A program made the position numbers and the translations under genes. The notes under the pieces were generated by a model. It was not told the origin of the DNA, did not search any database, and saw only the letters and a program-made list of their open reading frames with translations. From Oscillospiraceae bacterium (GTDB lineage: Bacteria; Bacillota; Clostridia; Oscillospirales; Oscillospiraceae), in the NCBI GenBank assembly GCA_015067435.1, contig SVMM01000009.1:81417-145416 (forward strand): a DNA stretch of 64,000 nucleotides, read 5' to 3'. Positions 16,785-26,328 of the stretch are shown here, piece by piece (position 1 is the first letter of the stretch; every line of letters starts with the position of its first letter).

Positions 16785-18244
16785 CGTATGAGCTTTCCGT
16801 CGCAATTATTTTCAAAAACGAAATACGCTGCATCGAGCGCTGCCTCAAGTCGCTGCTGCCGCTGAAGGAGCGCTTTTCGTGTGAGGTCGTCATGGCGGAC
16901 ACCGGTTCAACCGACGGCAGCCGCGCAGTCGCGGAACGATATGCGGATATTGTGTTCGACTTCCCGTGGATCGACGATTTCGCCGCTGCACGCAATGCTG
17001 TTTTGAGCCGCTGCCGCGGCGCGTGGGTGCTGGTCATGGATTGCGACGAGTGGCTGGATCCGATGCTAGATGCTCTGACCGATTTTTTGCGTGAGGCACG
17101 CCGCCAAAGGTACGACGCGGCTTTGGTGACGGTGAGAAACTATGTCGAGCCGTCTTTTGCGAGGTATGCAGACGTCACAATCTTCCGGTTGCTGAACATG
17201 GCATCAGCGCCGCGCTATGTTGGCGTAATTCATGAGCAGCCGACTTTTGATACACCGGTTGGGCAAGTCAGGTCCCTAAGCCGCGTTATTTTGCATCACG
17301 ACGGCTATGTTATGCTCAACGATGGCTCAGAGGAGGGAAAGAAAAAACGCGAGCGAAACCGTGTGCTCATTCGCAAGGAGCTGGAGCACCGACCTAACGA
17401 TCTGCACCGCCTGATGCAGTATCTTGAGGCATACGGAGATGGAGCGCCAGAGGACTATTTTGCCGCACTCCGCCACGCTTTGTTACTGGTTGAAAAGAAG
17501 GTGGAGGGGTGGAGGCAATACGGACCGCCGCTGTATCGCTATGCCGTCTTTGACGCGTACAACAATAAACTACCGGAGCTGGAGGAGTGGTCGCGCCGGG
17601 CGAAGGAGCTTTTTCCGGACTCGTATTTCACACGGATTGATGTGGGTTTCATCTTGTTTATCCGAGCGTATGAGGCGAAGGCAGTCGATGAGACGGTCGC
17701 TCTGGGCGAGGACATTTTGAACGCGGAACGACGATACGCAGAGGATGCGAGAACGTTCATGACCACTAGTGCGAGCCCGTTGCAGCGAGGGGATCCGTAT
17801 TGGGCGCAGTATGTGCGATTCCGCCTTGCTGAGATGTATCAGAAAAAAGGTGAGCCCGCGCGCGCAAAAGAGTTGCTGGGGATGACCGACTGGACGCTGT
17901 TGGATGAGCGGCATACGACATATTTTATACAGTTGCTGAAGACACAGGAGCTAAACGGAGACGATATCGGACTGCTACTCTCAGCGTGTTGGATTGGTAT
18001 TCACAAACCGATTCCCTCATCCGAAGCAGCGGCGGAGCGCGTCGCGGCGTTCCGGAAGCTTGTCGACGTTGAAGATGTTGCTCCCGCGGAGTCGGAACCT
18101 GCGGAGGACGTCCCGCCTGAACTTTTGCAGCTGGCGGAAAAGGTCAAGGCGATTCTTGCCAAACTCCCGCCGGATGACCCAATCGCAGTCGAACTAAAAT
18201 CCAGCGAGGCATACCAAAAGGTGAAGCATTTGATCGAGGGGTGA
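16781..18244 (+). CDS. GT2 glycosyltransferase (third tandem module)
   Basis: 487 residues, a single complete copy of the module found twice in the preceding gene: GT-A domain (FKNEIRCIERCLKSLLPLKE, ADTGSTDGS, MDCDEWLDP) followed by a helical tail and the C-terminal ILAKLPPDDP segment. DNA identity at the module start is high, which indicates tandem duplication. It is translationally coupled to the upstream gene (ATGA) and 4 bases from rfbF. Likely role: sequential transfer of sugars to flagellin or a glycan precursor. The sugar donor is not determinable from sequence. Confidence 0.9.
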   Translation: MTYELSVAIIFKNEIRCIERCLKSLLPLKERFSCEVVMADTGSTDGSRAVAERYADIVFDFPWIDDFAAARNAVLSRCRGAWVLVMDCDEWLDPMLDALTDFLREARRQRYDAALVTVRNYVEPSFARYADVTIFRLLNMASAPRYVGVIHEQPTFDTPVGQVRSLSRVILHHDGYVMLNDGSEEGKKKRERNRVLIRKELEHRPNDLHRLMQYLEAYGDGAPEDYFAALRHALLLVEKKVEGWRQYGPPLYRYAVFDAYNNKLPELEEWSRRAKELFPDSYFTRIDVGFILFIRAYEAKAVDETVALGEDILNAERRYAEDARTFMTTSASPLQRGDPYWAQYVRFRLAEMYQKKGEPARAKELLGMTDWTLLDERHTTYFIQLLKTQELNGDDIGLLLSACWIGIHKPIPSSEAAAERVAAFRKLVDVEDVAPAESEPAEDVPPELLQLAEKVKAILAKLPPDDPIAVELKSSEAYQKVKHLIEG

Positions 18245-18248
18245 ACAA

Positions 18249-19028
18249 ATGAAGGTCGTGATCTTGGCTGGCGGGCTCGGTACGCGCATCAGCGAGGAAA
18301 GTTATCTCAGACCCAAGCCGATGATCGAGATCGGTGAGCAGCCGATCCTCTGGCACATCATGAAGGGCTATTCGCAGTATGGATTCCACGATTTCGTCAT
18401 CTGCTGCGGCTACAAGGGCCACATGATCAAGGAGTATTTCGCAGATTACTATCTGCACCGTAGCGACGTTACCTTCGATTTCTCAAACGAAAACCGCATG
18501 ACGGTGCACCAGAACGTCGCGGAGCCGTGGCGCGTGACGCTGGTGGATACCGGTCTCAACAGCCAGACCGGCGCACGCGTTAAGCGTGTGCAGAGGTATA
18601 TCGGTGAGGAACCGTTTATGCTGACCTACGGCGACGGCGTGAGTGACGTCGATCTGAACGCGCTACTCGCACAGCACAAGGCATCGGGCAAGACCGTGAC
18701 ACTGACGGGTATCCAGCCCGGCGGGCGCTTCGGTGTGTTGGACGTGGCAGAGGACGACAAAACAATCTCTGGTTTTCGCGAGAAGGCGAAAGAGGACGGC
18801 GGGTGGATCAACGGTGGCTTCATGGCCTGCGAGCCGGGGCTGTTCGACTGCCTGAGCGACGACGAGGACTGCATCCTCGAGCGCGCGCCAATGGAGACAC
18901 TCGCGCGTGACGGAAAGCTCGGCATCTACAAACACAACGGATTTTGGCAGTGCATGGACACGCAGCGGGACAAAGGCAGGCTGGAACAATTGTGGGCAAG
19001 CGGCAATGCCCCGTGGAAAACGTGGTGA
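18249..19028 (+). CDS. rfbF: glucose-1-phosphate cytidylyltransferase
   Basis: 259 residues, sugar nucleotidyltransferase. It makes CDP-glucose from CTP and glucose-1-phosphate, the first step toward CDP-3,6-dideoxyhexoses. The nucleotide-binding LAGGLGTRISE and K-P-M-I-E-I-G segment at the N-terminus, the TYGDGVSDVD block and the conserved FWQCMDTQRDK near the end are typical of RfbF. The normal partner, CDP-glucose 4,6-dehydratase (RfbG), is not in the window, although the later enzyme RfbH is (31423). It starts 4 bases after the GT2 gene. Confidence 0.93.
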   Translation: MKVVILAGGLGTRISEESYLRPKPMIEIGEQPILWHIMKGYSQYGFHDFVICCGYKGHMIKEYFADYYLHRSDVTFDFSNENRMTVHQNVAEPWRVTLVDTGLNSQTGARVKRVQRYIGEEPFMLTYGDGVSDVDLNALLAQHKASGKTVTLTGIQPGGRFGVLDVAEDDKTISGFREKAKEDGGWINGGFMACEPGLFDCLSDDEDCILERAPMETLARDGKLGIYKHNGFWQCMDTQRDKGRLEQLWASGNAPWKTW

Positions 19029-19033
19029 TCGGT

Positions 19034-20149
19034 ATGGAAGTACTTCGGGCAAAGACAAAGCTCCTGTTTCAGGGAAAAGAGCTGACAGAAAAACAGAAGA
19101 TGAATTCGGCGCTGAATCTCTGCGAGCTGGAGAGGGGGGCGGAGGTTCTAGACTCCCTTCCGCGTCGACTGGTCTTTGAGCTGACCAACGCCTGCAATCT
19201 GAACTGCGTCATGTGCGGACGCAACGCGGCGGACTTTAAGGGGACAATGTTCAACATGGATTGGTTCCGCTATTTTGAGCCTATGCTGGACACCGTCGAG
19301 GAGGTCACTCTTATGGGGTGGGGCGAACCGACGATGCATCCTCGTTTTGAGGAGATGCTTCGGATCATCGACCGCCATGCCGCACGCAAGTATTTCTGCA
19401 CCAACGGTATGCGGCTGGATAAGCTGACGGACGCGATCTTTGACAATCATGTGGACGTGTTTGCCGTCAGCGTGGACGGTGCGAGACCAGAGACCAACAA
19501 CCGCATCCGCAGAGGATCTGATCTTGAAAAGATTACAAGCAGTCTGGAAAATATTGAGTGCATTAAGAAGGAACGTGGACTCAAGTATCCGTGGATCAAC
19601 TTTGTATTCTGCGCGATGAGATCGAATCTGCACGAGTTGCCGGACCTGGTGCGTCTTGCCGACAAGGTAGACATCGACGAGGTTAAAGTCGTTTATCTTA
19701 CCGCATTTGACAGGAAATTGGCAGAGGAGGTCCTTTGGGACGATCAGGATGTGGTGCGCCGTGTGTTTGATGAGGCGGTGCAGCTCGGAGAGGAACTGGG
19801 GATTGCCATCAAGCTGCCGCACATACAGGGGGAGGACGTTGCGGGAGAGCGTATGCACAAGGATTGCTTTGTCTCATGGCGCGACTTCTTCCTTGGCTCG
19901 GACGGCTATATCCGGCCATGCATGTCGACACCGGTTCAGTTTGAAAAGTTTGATGTGAATAAACCGTTTGCAGAAATGTGGAACAGCGAACACTACCGGC
20001 GTTACCGCAAGAACGTGAACGATACTGCGGCGATGGATGAGCCGTGCAGGAGATGCTATCAGTCGTCGCACTGCAACTGGAACAAGAAGGTGACGTGGCT
20101 GCAAATGGAACAGCAGTTTGCACCGGATTGGAAACGTCCGCGCGAATAA
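19034..20149 (+). CDS. radical SAM/SPASM protein (1)
   Basis: 371 residues. The radical SAM cluster motif C54-x3-C58-x2-C61 (CNLNCVMC) is followed by the GGE-like GWGEPTMHP. The C-terminal region carries auxiliary-cluster cysteines in SPASM arrangement (MHKDCF, YIRPCMS, CRRCYQSSHCNW). The N-terminal 40 residues before the motif are unusual. Start 19034 is 5 bases after rfbF and has no strong ribosome-binding site. The longer frame would overlap rfbF. The substrate is unknown. Its position suggests a radical modification of a sugar nucleotide or of the glycan carrier. Confidence 0.85.
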   Translation: MEVLRAKTKLLFQGKELTEKQKMNSALNLCELERGAEVLDSLPRRLVFELTNACNLNCVMCGRNAADFKGTMFNMDWFRYFEPMLDTVEEVTLMGWGEPTMHPRFEEMLRIIDRHAARKYFCTNGMRLDKLTDAIFDNHVDVFAVSVDGARPETNNRIRRGSDLEKITSSLENIECIKKERGLKYPWINFVFCAMRSNLHELPDLVRLADKVDIDEVKVVYLTAFDRKLAEEVLWDDQDVVRRVFDEAVQLGEELGIAIKLPHIQGEDVAGERMHKDCFVSWRDFFLGSDGYIRPCMSTPVQFEKFDVNKPFAEMWNSEHYRRYRKNVNDTAAMDEPCRRCYQSSHCNWNKKVTWLQMEQQFAPDWKRPRE

Positions 20150-20251
20150 GCACGGTGCGTGAGAGATTTGCTTAGAATCGGCATGTGTGACAACAAACTG
20201 AAGATGCTATCTTGGGCATGCCGACTAAGCACCCGATAGAATGAGGTGTTT

Positions 20252-22045
20252 ATGAAAATCAGGGTTGCGGACTATATTGCACAGTTTTTGGCTGATTATG
20301 GGATTACACAGGTTTTTTCCGTAGTCGGGGGCGGTGCAATGCACCTAAATAATGCGTTCGCGCTGGAAAAGCGGCTGCACAAGACCTACAATCACCATGA
20401 ACAGGCCTGCGCTATCGCGGCGGAGAGTTACAGCCGGATCAACAACAAAATCGCCGCGGTCTGTGTTACCAGCGGTCCGGGCGGAACAAATGCGCTGACG
20501 GGCGTGCTTTGCGCCTGGCAGGACAGCCTCCCCGTAATCGTGATTTCCGGACAGGTGAGGTACGACATCACCGTGGAGAGCACGGGCCTGGATCTGAGGC
20601 AGTTCGGCGAGCAGGAGTACTACATTGTCCGCTCCGCGGCGCCGATGACCAAATACGCCGTGATGATCCGCGACGCGGCGACAATCAAATATCATCTGGC
20701 GAAAGCGCTCGATTTGGCAACTTCAGGACGGAGAGGGCCGGTTTGGATTGATGTGCCACTCAATATTCAGGGGCAGATCATTGAGACGGATGATTTACTG
20801 GAATATATCCCGCCGAAGCGCCCGAAGATTCAAAGCAGCCAGATCGACGAGATCATTTCCGAGATCGACCGCGCGAAGCGACCGGTCTTCATCGCCGGCT
20901 CCGGGCTGCGGACGTCCGGGGCGCTTGAGCGTTTTGCGAGACTGGCACGGGAACGGGAGATTCCGGTGGTTTGTCCGACCAGCACGGCAGACTATTTTAC
21001 CATGGATGATCCGTTCTACTGTGGGATGTTCGGTGTGTTTGGTGGGCGCATGGGCAACTTTGTCGTTCAAAATGCAGATTTGCTGGTGTCGTTTGGCGCG
21101 CGGCTCTCTTTCAAGCAGATCGGCTTTAATTATGAGGGCTTTTCGCCAAACTCCCGCAAGGTCATTGTGGATGCGGATCAGGAGGAACTGAAGAAGCCAA
21201 CGATACATGCAGATGTTCCGGTGTGCGCCGACGTCGCGGACGTTATTGACGCGCTGCTTTGCCGGGCGTTTGCGGAAAAGACCGAGGAACGCCGGCAGTG
21301 GCTGGCTTATTGCGGATTTCTGAAAGAGAAATATGGCATGCGGCAGGAGAGCACCGTGCCGCATATTACTGCACAGCGGTTTTGCTCAGAACTGTTGTGT
21401 GCGGCGGATGAACACGCCGTGGTTGTGCTGGGAAACAACACGGCGGCGGTTTCTATGCTTCAGCATGGCATCGTGAAGCACGGACAGAGGATGTACGGCA
21501 ACGTCAACTGCGGCACGATGGGATACGATCTGCCTGCTTCAATCGGTGCGGCGGAGGCGCTGGGCGGCGAGGTGATTTGCGCCACCGGAGAAGGAAGCTT
21601 TCAGATGAACTTGCAAGAGCTGCAAACAATTGCTCACAACGCGCTTGCAGTTAAAATCGTTGTTTTTAACAACAACAAGTATCAGGCTATCGTTCAGACG
21701 CATCGGAATTTCTTCAACGGAGTTATGGCGGGTTGCACGAACGACTCTGGCATCAGCTTTCCGTCGTTTGAAAAGCTGTGCAGCGTCTATGGTTTTCCCT
21801 TTATGCGAATCGATAGCGCTGAGGAAATCCCCAGCGCCGTGGAATGGCTACTTGCGCAAAAGGGACGGGCACTGCTGGAACTGGTGCAGACTGAGGAGGA
21901 TCAAATTATACCGAAACTGTCCAGCAAACGGCTGGACAACGGCGAGATGGTTTCTCCGCCCATTGATGATTTGGCTCCATTCCTGAGCAAGGAGGAGTAT
22001 GAGATGTGCCAGTTTCAAAACTTCCTAAAAAGGGAGGCATTTTGA
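20252..22045 (+). CDS. ThDP-dependent enzyme, acetolactate-synthase-like
   Basis: About 597 residues with the three-domain layout of the POX/ALS superfamily. The N-terminal PYR domain has the catalytic Glu (HHEQACAIAAES, E50). A middle FAD/nucleotide-type domain follows. The C-terminal ThDP domain has GEGS at 446-449 and the paired asparagines FNNNKYQ near 473-475. Branched-chain amino acid genes are absent and sugar genes surround it, so an ilvB role is unlikely. Family precedent: YerE of Yersinia adds a two-carbon unit from pyruvate to a CDP-3,6-dideoxy-4-ketohexose, the same pathway as RfbF/RfbH here. Start at 20252 follows GAGG by 5 bases. Confidence 0.83.
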   Translation: MKIRVADYIAQFLADYGITQVFSVVGGGAMHLNNAFALEKRLHKTYNHHEQACAIAAESYSRINNKIAAVCVTSGPGGTNALTGVLCAWQDSLPVIVISGQVRYDITVESTGLDLRQFGEQEYYIVRSAAPMTKYAVMIRDAATIKYHLAKALDLATSGRRGPVWIDVPLNIQGQIIETDDLLEYIPPKRPKIQSSQIDEIISEIDRAKRPVFIAGSGLRTSGALERFARLAREREIPVVCPTSTADYFTMDDPFYCGMFGVFGGRMGNFVVQNADLLVSFGARLSFKQIGFNYEGFSPNSRKVIVDADQEELKKPTIHADVPVCADVADVIDALLCRAFAEKTEERRQWLAYCGFLKEKYGMRQESTVPHITAQRFCSELLCAADEHAVVVLGNNTAAVSMLQHGIVKHGQRMYGNVNCGTMGYDLPASIGAAEALGGEVICATGEGSFQMNLQELQTIAHNALAVKIVVFNNNKYQAIVQTHRNFFNGVMAGCTNDSGISFPSFEKLCSVYGFPFMRIDSAEEIPSAVEWLLAQKGRALLELVQTEEDQIIPKLSSKRLDNGEMVSPPIDDLAPFLSKEEYEMCQFQNFLKREAF

Positions 22046-22046
22046 A

Positions 22047-23084
22047 ATGCGTGGGTTTAAAATCGGCGATATCGAGGTCGGAACGGATAGGCTGCCGTTG
22101 GTGATCCCGGAAATTGGTATCAACCACGGCGGTTCGCTGCGCGTTGCTTGTGAGATGATTGACGCCGCGGTACAGGCCGGAGCGAGGCTTGTCAAACACC
22201 AGACGCACGTCGTGGAGGACGAGATGAGCGACGCTGCGCGAAAGGTCATTCCAGGCAATTCAAAAGAGTCTATCTATGACGTTATGGAGCATTGTGCGCT
22301 TTCAGAGGCTGAGGAACACGAAATGATGCGCTATGCCGAAAGCCTTGGCATGGAGTTTATCAGCACGCCGTTTTCCCGTGCCGCTGCCGACCGGCTGGAG
22401 CGTTTTGACGTAAAAGCGTACAAGATCGGCTCGGGCGAGATGAACAACTATCCGCTTCTGGAGCATGTTGCCGATTTTGGAAAGCCGATGATCGTTTCGA
22501 CCGGCATGAACAACCTTGACAGCGTGGAAAAAGCAGCCAATATTCTGGAACGAAAGAATGTGCCCTATGCGCTGCTTCACTGCACGAATCTCTATCCCAC
22601 ACGACCGGAACAGGTCCGCCTGGGCGCCATGCAGCAGATGATGGAGCGCTTTCCCGGCGTTCCCATTGGGCTGTCGGATCACACCCGCAACAACAATGCA
22701 TGTATCGCCGCGATTGCTCTGGGCGCGGCAGTTGTCGAGCGGCATTTTACCGACAGCATGTCGCGCGAGGGCAATGATATCGTCTGCTCCATGGATGCCG
22801 GTGCACTGCGGGAGCTGCTTGCCGCCGCGGAAGAGGTGTTTGCCATGCGCGGCGGAGAGAAGGCACCGCTCGCCGAGGAGCAGGTTACGATTGACTTTGC
22901 ATTTGCAACGGTTGTGGCCATTGAGGATATTCGGGAAGGAGAATTGTTTACAGAGAAGAATCTCTGGGTGAAGCGCCCCGGAACGGGTGAGATCCGCGCC
23001 GAGAAATACCCGAAGCTGCTGGGAAGACATGCCGTCTGCGACATCAAGGCGGGGACGCACATTACGTGGAGCATGGTGAGATAA
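22047..23084 (+). CDS. neuB: NeuB-family nonulosonate synthase
   Basis: 345 residues. The N-terminal TIM barrel (IPEIGINHGGSLRVA, KHQTH, GSGEMNNYPLL, HCTNLYP, GLSDHT) condenses phosphoenolpyruvate with an N-acyl hexosamine. The C-terminal SAF/antifreeze-like domain (about 285-345, LWVKRPGTGEI, ITWSMVR) is present. It could make sialic, legionaminic or pseudaminic acid. Pairing with a hydrolysing 2-epimerase next door favours a sialic or legionaminic type (inference). No CMP-sugar synthetase gene is visible in the window. It begins 1 base after the ThDP gene. Confidence 0.92.
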   Translation: MRGFKIGDIEVGTDRLPLVIPEIGINHGGSLRVACEMIDAAVQAGARLVKHQTHVVEDEMSDAARKVIPGNSKESIYDVMEHCALSEAEEHEMMRYAESLGMEFISTPFSRAAADRLERFDVKAYKIGSGEMNNYPLLEHVADFGKPMIVSTGMNNLDSVEKAANILERKNVPYALLHCTNLYPTRPEQVRLGAMQQMMERFPGVPIGLSDHTRNNNACIAAIALGAAVVERHFTDSMSREGNDIVCSMDAGALRELLAAAEEVFAMRGGEKAPLAEEQVTIDFAFATVVAIEDIREGELFTEKNLWVKRPGTGEIRAEKYPKLLGRHAVCDIKAGTHITWSMVR

Positions 23085-24254
23085 GTGAAGCGCATGAAGA
23101 TAGCATTTCTGACAGGAACACGCGCTGATTATGGCAAACTGAAGCCGCTGATGCAGGCGTGCGAAAGCGATGCGGAAACCGAGTGCATGGTCTATGCCAT
23201 CGGGATGCATCTGCTCGAAGAGTATGGCGCGACGATCAACGACATCAGAAACGATCGCTTTTCGCACTTGTATACGCCGGAACACTACTGCCATCACGAC
23301 AAGATGGAGCTGAATCTTGCCGAGACGATAGTTTCCTTTTCCTCGTTTGTCGACACGACACAGCCGGATTTGATCGTTGTCCACGGGGATCGGGTGGAGC
23401 CGCTCGCGGGGGCAATCGTCGGCGTGATGAACAACACCTATGTCGCACACGTCGAGGGCGGGGAGGTGACGGGAACGGCGGACGAATTCATGCGACATGC
23501 TGTTACGAAGCTGAGCAACCTGCATTTTGTATCCAACGAGGAGGCGAAGCTTCGCTTGCTTCAACTGGGTGAACGCGAAGAAACGATCTATGTGATCGGT
23601 TCCCCCGATATTGACATTATGCTATCGGATCGGTTGCCTGCGTTGGACGAGGTGAAAAAGAAACAGGGAATCCCGTTCGACCGTTACGCGATCCTTTCCT
23701 ATCATCCGGTGACTACTGCGCACAGCCTTGCACGGGACGTGGAACAGCTGGTCGACGCCGTGGAGGCGTCGGGCTTGAATTATGTCGTCATTATGCCGAA
23801 CGACGACAAGGGCAGTGATGTCATTCAGACAGAGCTGAAACGACTTGCATCGAATTTACGGTTCCGCTTTTTCGCCTCGATCCCCTTTGAAAGCTATCTG
23901 ACGCTGCTTAGACACGCCGAGTTCATTATCGGCAATTCCAGCGCTGGCGTACGCGAGGCCTGCGTCTACGGTGTCCCAGCCATTGACGTGGGCACGCGGC
24001 AGAACAACCGCTACCACCCTGCAGCTCTGCGCAACATTCAGAAGTGCGGTGAAAACGCCGACGAGCTGTTGCGCTGCATTGCCTCCGCAGACCGACACAG
24101 GGTTGCGTCTTCCTACTTTGGCAATGGACACAGTGCGGAGCAGTTTATTCGCATTATCAAAAACATGGGGAAGATGCCGTTTCAAAAGCAGTTTGTTGAT
24201 ACGGCGGAAACGGCCGCGGCGATCAATAACTACATAAATGAGGTGTGTTTTTGA
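23085..24254 (+). CDS. neuC: hydrolysing UDP-N-acetylglucosamine 2-epimerase (NeuC/LegG-like)
   Basis: About 389 residues, GT-B-like epimerase fold. It converts UDP-GlcNAc-type sugars to the free manno-hexosamine used by NeuB. Seen: TGTRADYGKLKPL at the N-terminus, VVHGDRVEPLAGAI, HVEGGEVTGTADEFMRHAVT, and the late GNSSAGVREACVYGVPAIDVG. The start may be the GTG at 23085 right after the neuB stop or the ATG at 23094. Neither has a strong ribosome-binding site. Its 3' end overlaps the next start. Confidence 0.92.
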   Translation: MKRMKIAFLTGTRADYGKLKPLMQACESDAETECMVYAIGMHLLEEYGATINDIRNDRFSHLYTPEHYCHHDKMELNLAETIVSFSSFVDTTQPDLIVVHGDRVEPLAGAIVGVMNNTYVAHVEGGEVTGTADEFMRHAVTKLSNLHFVSNEEAKLRLLQLGEREETIYVIGSPDIDIMLSDRLPALDEVKKKQGIPFDRYAILSYHPVTTAHSLARDVEQLVDAVEASGLNYVVIMPNDDKGSDVIQTELKRLASNLRFRFFASIPFESYLTLLRHAEFIIGNSSAGVREACVYGVPAIDVGTRQNNRYHPAALRNIQKCGENADELLRCIASADRHRVASSYFGNGHSAEQFIRIIKNMGKMPFQKQFVDTAETAAAINNYINEVCF

Positions 24255-25087
24255 AAACAGCTGTAATGACGGGTGCCACGGGTTTCCTTGGCGGTGCGTT
24301 GCTGCGGGAGCTGATTGCGGAAGACTGGTTTGTATATGCCCTTTGCCGCAGAGATTCCAGACGGCGGCACAGGCTTGAAGGTCTAGATCGTATTGAGATT
24401 ATTGAAACGGACCTTTCCTCCGCGACAGTCGATACACGGATCACTGGTTGCGATGCATTTTTCCATCTTGCATGGGAGGGCGGAAGGAACAGCTTTGACG
24501 AGCAATTTGAGAACGTCGGTATCACACTTAACTGTCTGAGGCTTGCAGAAAAGCTGGGCGCGAAGACATTTTTGTGCACCGGATCGCAGGCGGAATACGG
24601 TGAAACGCGAGAAATGATTACAGAAGAAACGGCAGTTAATCCATGTACCTCCTATGGAGCCGCCAAGGCAGCGGCATACTTCCTTGCAAGGGATTATGCG
24701 AAGCAGACGAACGTATCGCTGCTTTGGACGCGTGTGTTTTCTGTCTACGGTGAGCACGACAATCCAAACTCATTAATTCCATGTTTGTGCAAATCCCTGC
24801 GCAAAACCGGTTCGGCACAGCTGACGACGGATGGAACGCAGATGTGGAACTATCTTCATGAGACGGATGCCGCACGCGCGCTGCGTCTGCTTGTAGAGAG
24901 CGGTGTGGAGGGCGTGTTCAACGTGGCGAGTATGGAGAGTAGACCTCTGAGGGAATATGTTGGGATGATATCCGACCGGATTTCCTTCGGAACGGAAAAG
25001 AGCGACGTTAATCTCAATGTATCGGTGGACAAGCTACACGCTGTGATTGGCGAGTGGGAGAAAAGACAGTTTGAAATTGCAATCTGA
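24251..25087 (+). CDS. extended SDR, NAD-dependent epimerase/dehydratase/reductase
   Basis: About 278 residues. Rossmann glycine motif GATGFLGG at the N-terminus, and a Y-x-x-x-K catalytic pair (YGAAK) with an upstream Ser-rich GSQAEYG. It is shorter than typical CDP-glucose 4,6-dehydratases (about 350). Its size fits 4-ketosugar reductases such as CDP-abequose or CDP-paratose synthases, a plausible last step after RfbH, but sequence alone does not prove this. The start is probably the TTG at 24251, which overlaps the neuC stop (TTGA) with GAGG 7 bases upstream. A GTG at 24245 is the alternative. From here the base composition becomes AT-richer. Confidence 0.8.
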   Translation: MKTAVMTGATGFLGGALLRELIAEDWFVYALCRRDSRRRHRLEGLDRIEIIETDLSSATVDTRITGCDAFFHLAWEGGRNSFDEQFENVGITLNCLRLAEKLGAKTFLCTGSQAEYGETREMITEETAVNPCTSYGAAKAAAYFLARDYAKQTNVSLLWTRVFSVYGEHDNPNSLIPCLCKSLRKTGSAQLTTDGTQMWNYLHETDAARALRLLVESGVEGVFNVASMESRPLREYVGMISDRISFGTEKSDVNLNVSVDKLHAVIGEWEKRQFEIAI

Positions 25088-25137
25088 ACGGCGCTGCTTC
25101 GCTTCAGCTGTTTTAGATGGGAAAGGAAAGGTTGATG

Positions 25138-26283
25138 ATGGACACTTCCTGTTATGAGCCTTTTCACCGACTGGTGGAGTTGCATAAGCTGCTCGGAGAC
25201 GAAAGGTCGAAGCGGCTGTTTTGGGCAAGGCTCCAATATGACACGGAGCAGGGACTCGACGAACTCATTCGACTTGTCGATGCCTCCGGGCTGCTTGACG
25301 AGGAGACGCGGGCTGAGAGAATGAGTTGGAGACGCCGCTTTGACGAAATCGCTAGGAGCGGTGGAATGGTATGCTTTTGGGGACTTGGCTCAGTTGGGAC
25401 AGTGATAGCGGAAGCCTTGGAATGCTCTGGTTTTGAAACGTATGTGTTTTGCGATACACGGAAGAGTGGCGTATACAAGGGAAAACAGATCATTACGCCC
25501 GCAGAATTGTTTCGGAACAGCGGCAAGTATTATGTGATAGTTTCCGCCACTGGCACGGCATGTCGGGAAATAATTCAGCTTTTGCGAGAGAATCATTTCC
25601 CGGAAGGACATGTATTGGATGCATTTAATGTACCGATTCGCTCCAAAAGATACGAACCGGATTACTGCGAATTGCTACCCGATGAGTTGTCTACCGGGGC
25701 ATTTGTTGATGCGGGATGCTATGATGGGGCGGATTCGATCCGCTTTGCTGCCGTATCTGGCGGCCGTTATTCCAAAATCTATGCGTTTGAGCCGGATCCG
25801 CAGAATATTGAGAAGTGCAGGCGTAATTTTCGGGAGCACGGTGTTGAGAGAGTTGAACTGTTTCAAGCCGGATTGGGAGAAAAAACGGGCCGGGCAACGC
25901 TGGCGTCAAACGGCACGGAAACGAGCTGTTATGCGGACAACGAGCTTTCAATGCACAGCTTCGTCGCAAATCCATCCGGGGCGAAAGAGATAGAAGTTCA
26001 GACGGTTGCGTTGGACGACGCGGTGGAAGATCCGATCGGAATGATAAAAATGGACATAGAGGGGATGGAGCTTGACGCCTTGTGCGGTGCCGGGAACACG
26101 ATCAAACGCGACAAACCATTTCTGGCGGTCAGCATTTATCACCGACAGGGTGATATGCTTGCAATCATGCAGTTTCTCCATGACCTTGTGCCAGAGTATC
26201 GCTTTTGGATTCGCCACTATACGCCGACGATTTACGATACTGTCCTGTTTGCGTCGGTTGAAGCGCTGCATTGTGCGGAGTAA
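25138..26283 (+). CDS. FkbM-family methyltransferase with an N-terminal Rossmann-like region
   Basis: 381 residues. The C-terminal half is an FkbM-type SAM methyltransferase (FVDAGCYDGADSIRFA, AFEPDPQNIEKCRRNF, then KMDIEGMELDAL). The N-terminal half contains a nucleotide-binding-like FWGLGSVGTVIAEALE and a helical start. It likely methylates a sugar hydroxyl. Start 25138: GGAAAGG (25125-25131) precedes it by 6 bases. The ATGs at 25117 and 25135 are too close to or upstream of that site. It is part of the AT-richer core of the island. Confidence 0.83.
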   Translation: MDTSCYEPFHRLVELHKLLGDERSKRLFWARLQYDTEQGLDELIRLVDASGLLDEETRAERMSWRRRFDEIARSGGMVCFWGLGSVGTVIAEALECSGFETYVFCDTRKSGVYKGKQIITPAELFRNSGKYYVIVSATGTACREIIQLLRENHFPEGHVLDAFNVPIRSKRYEPDYCELLPDELSTGAFVDAGCYDGADSIRFAAVSGGRYSKIYAFEPDPQNIEKCRRNFREHGVERVELFQAGLGEKTGRATLASNGTETSCYADNELSMHSFVANPSGAKEIEVQTVALDDAVEDPIGMIKMDIEGMELDALCGAGNTIKRDKPFLAVSIYHRQGDMLAIMQFLHDLVPEYRFWIRHYTPTIYDTVLFASVEALHCAE

Positions 26284-26328
26284 GACTATGTGAGAAACAC
26301 CCAAAACTGACTGATATGAGGTTGCGCA

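Noticed and set aside
20150..20251. CCGATAG sequence before the ThDP gene as a third sigma-28 promoter
   Set aside because: No matching -35 at the right distance, and the neighbouring genes look cotranscribed.
20252..22045. Annotation as biosynthetic acetolactate synthase (ilvB)
   Set aside because: No ilvN/ilvC neighbours, and it is embedded in a sugar gene cluster. The YerE-like role fits the context better, though it is unproven.
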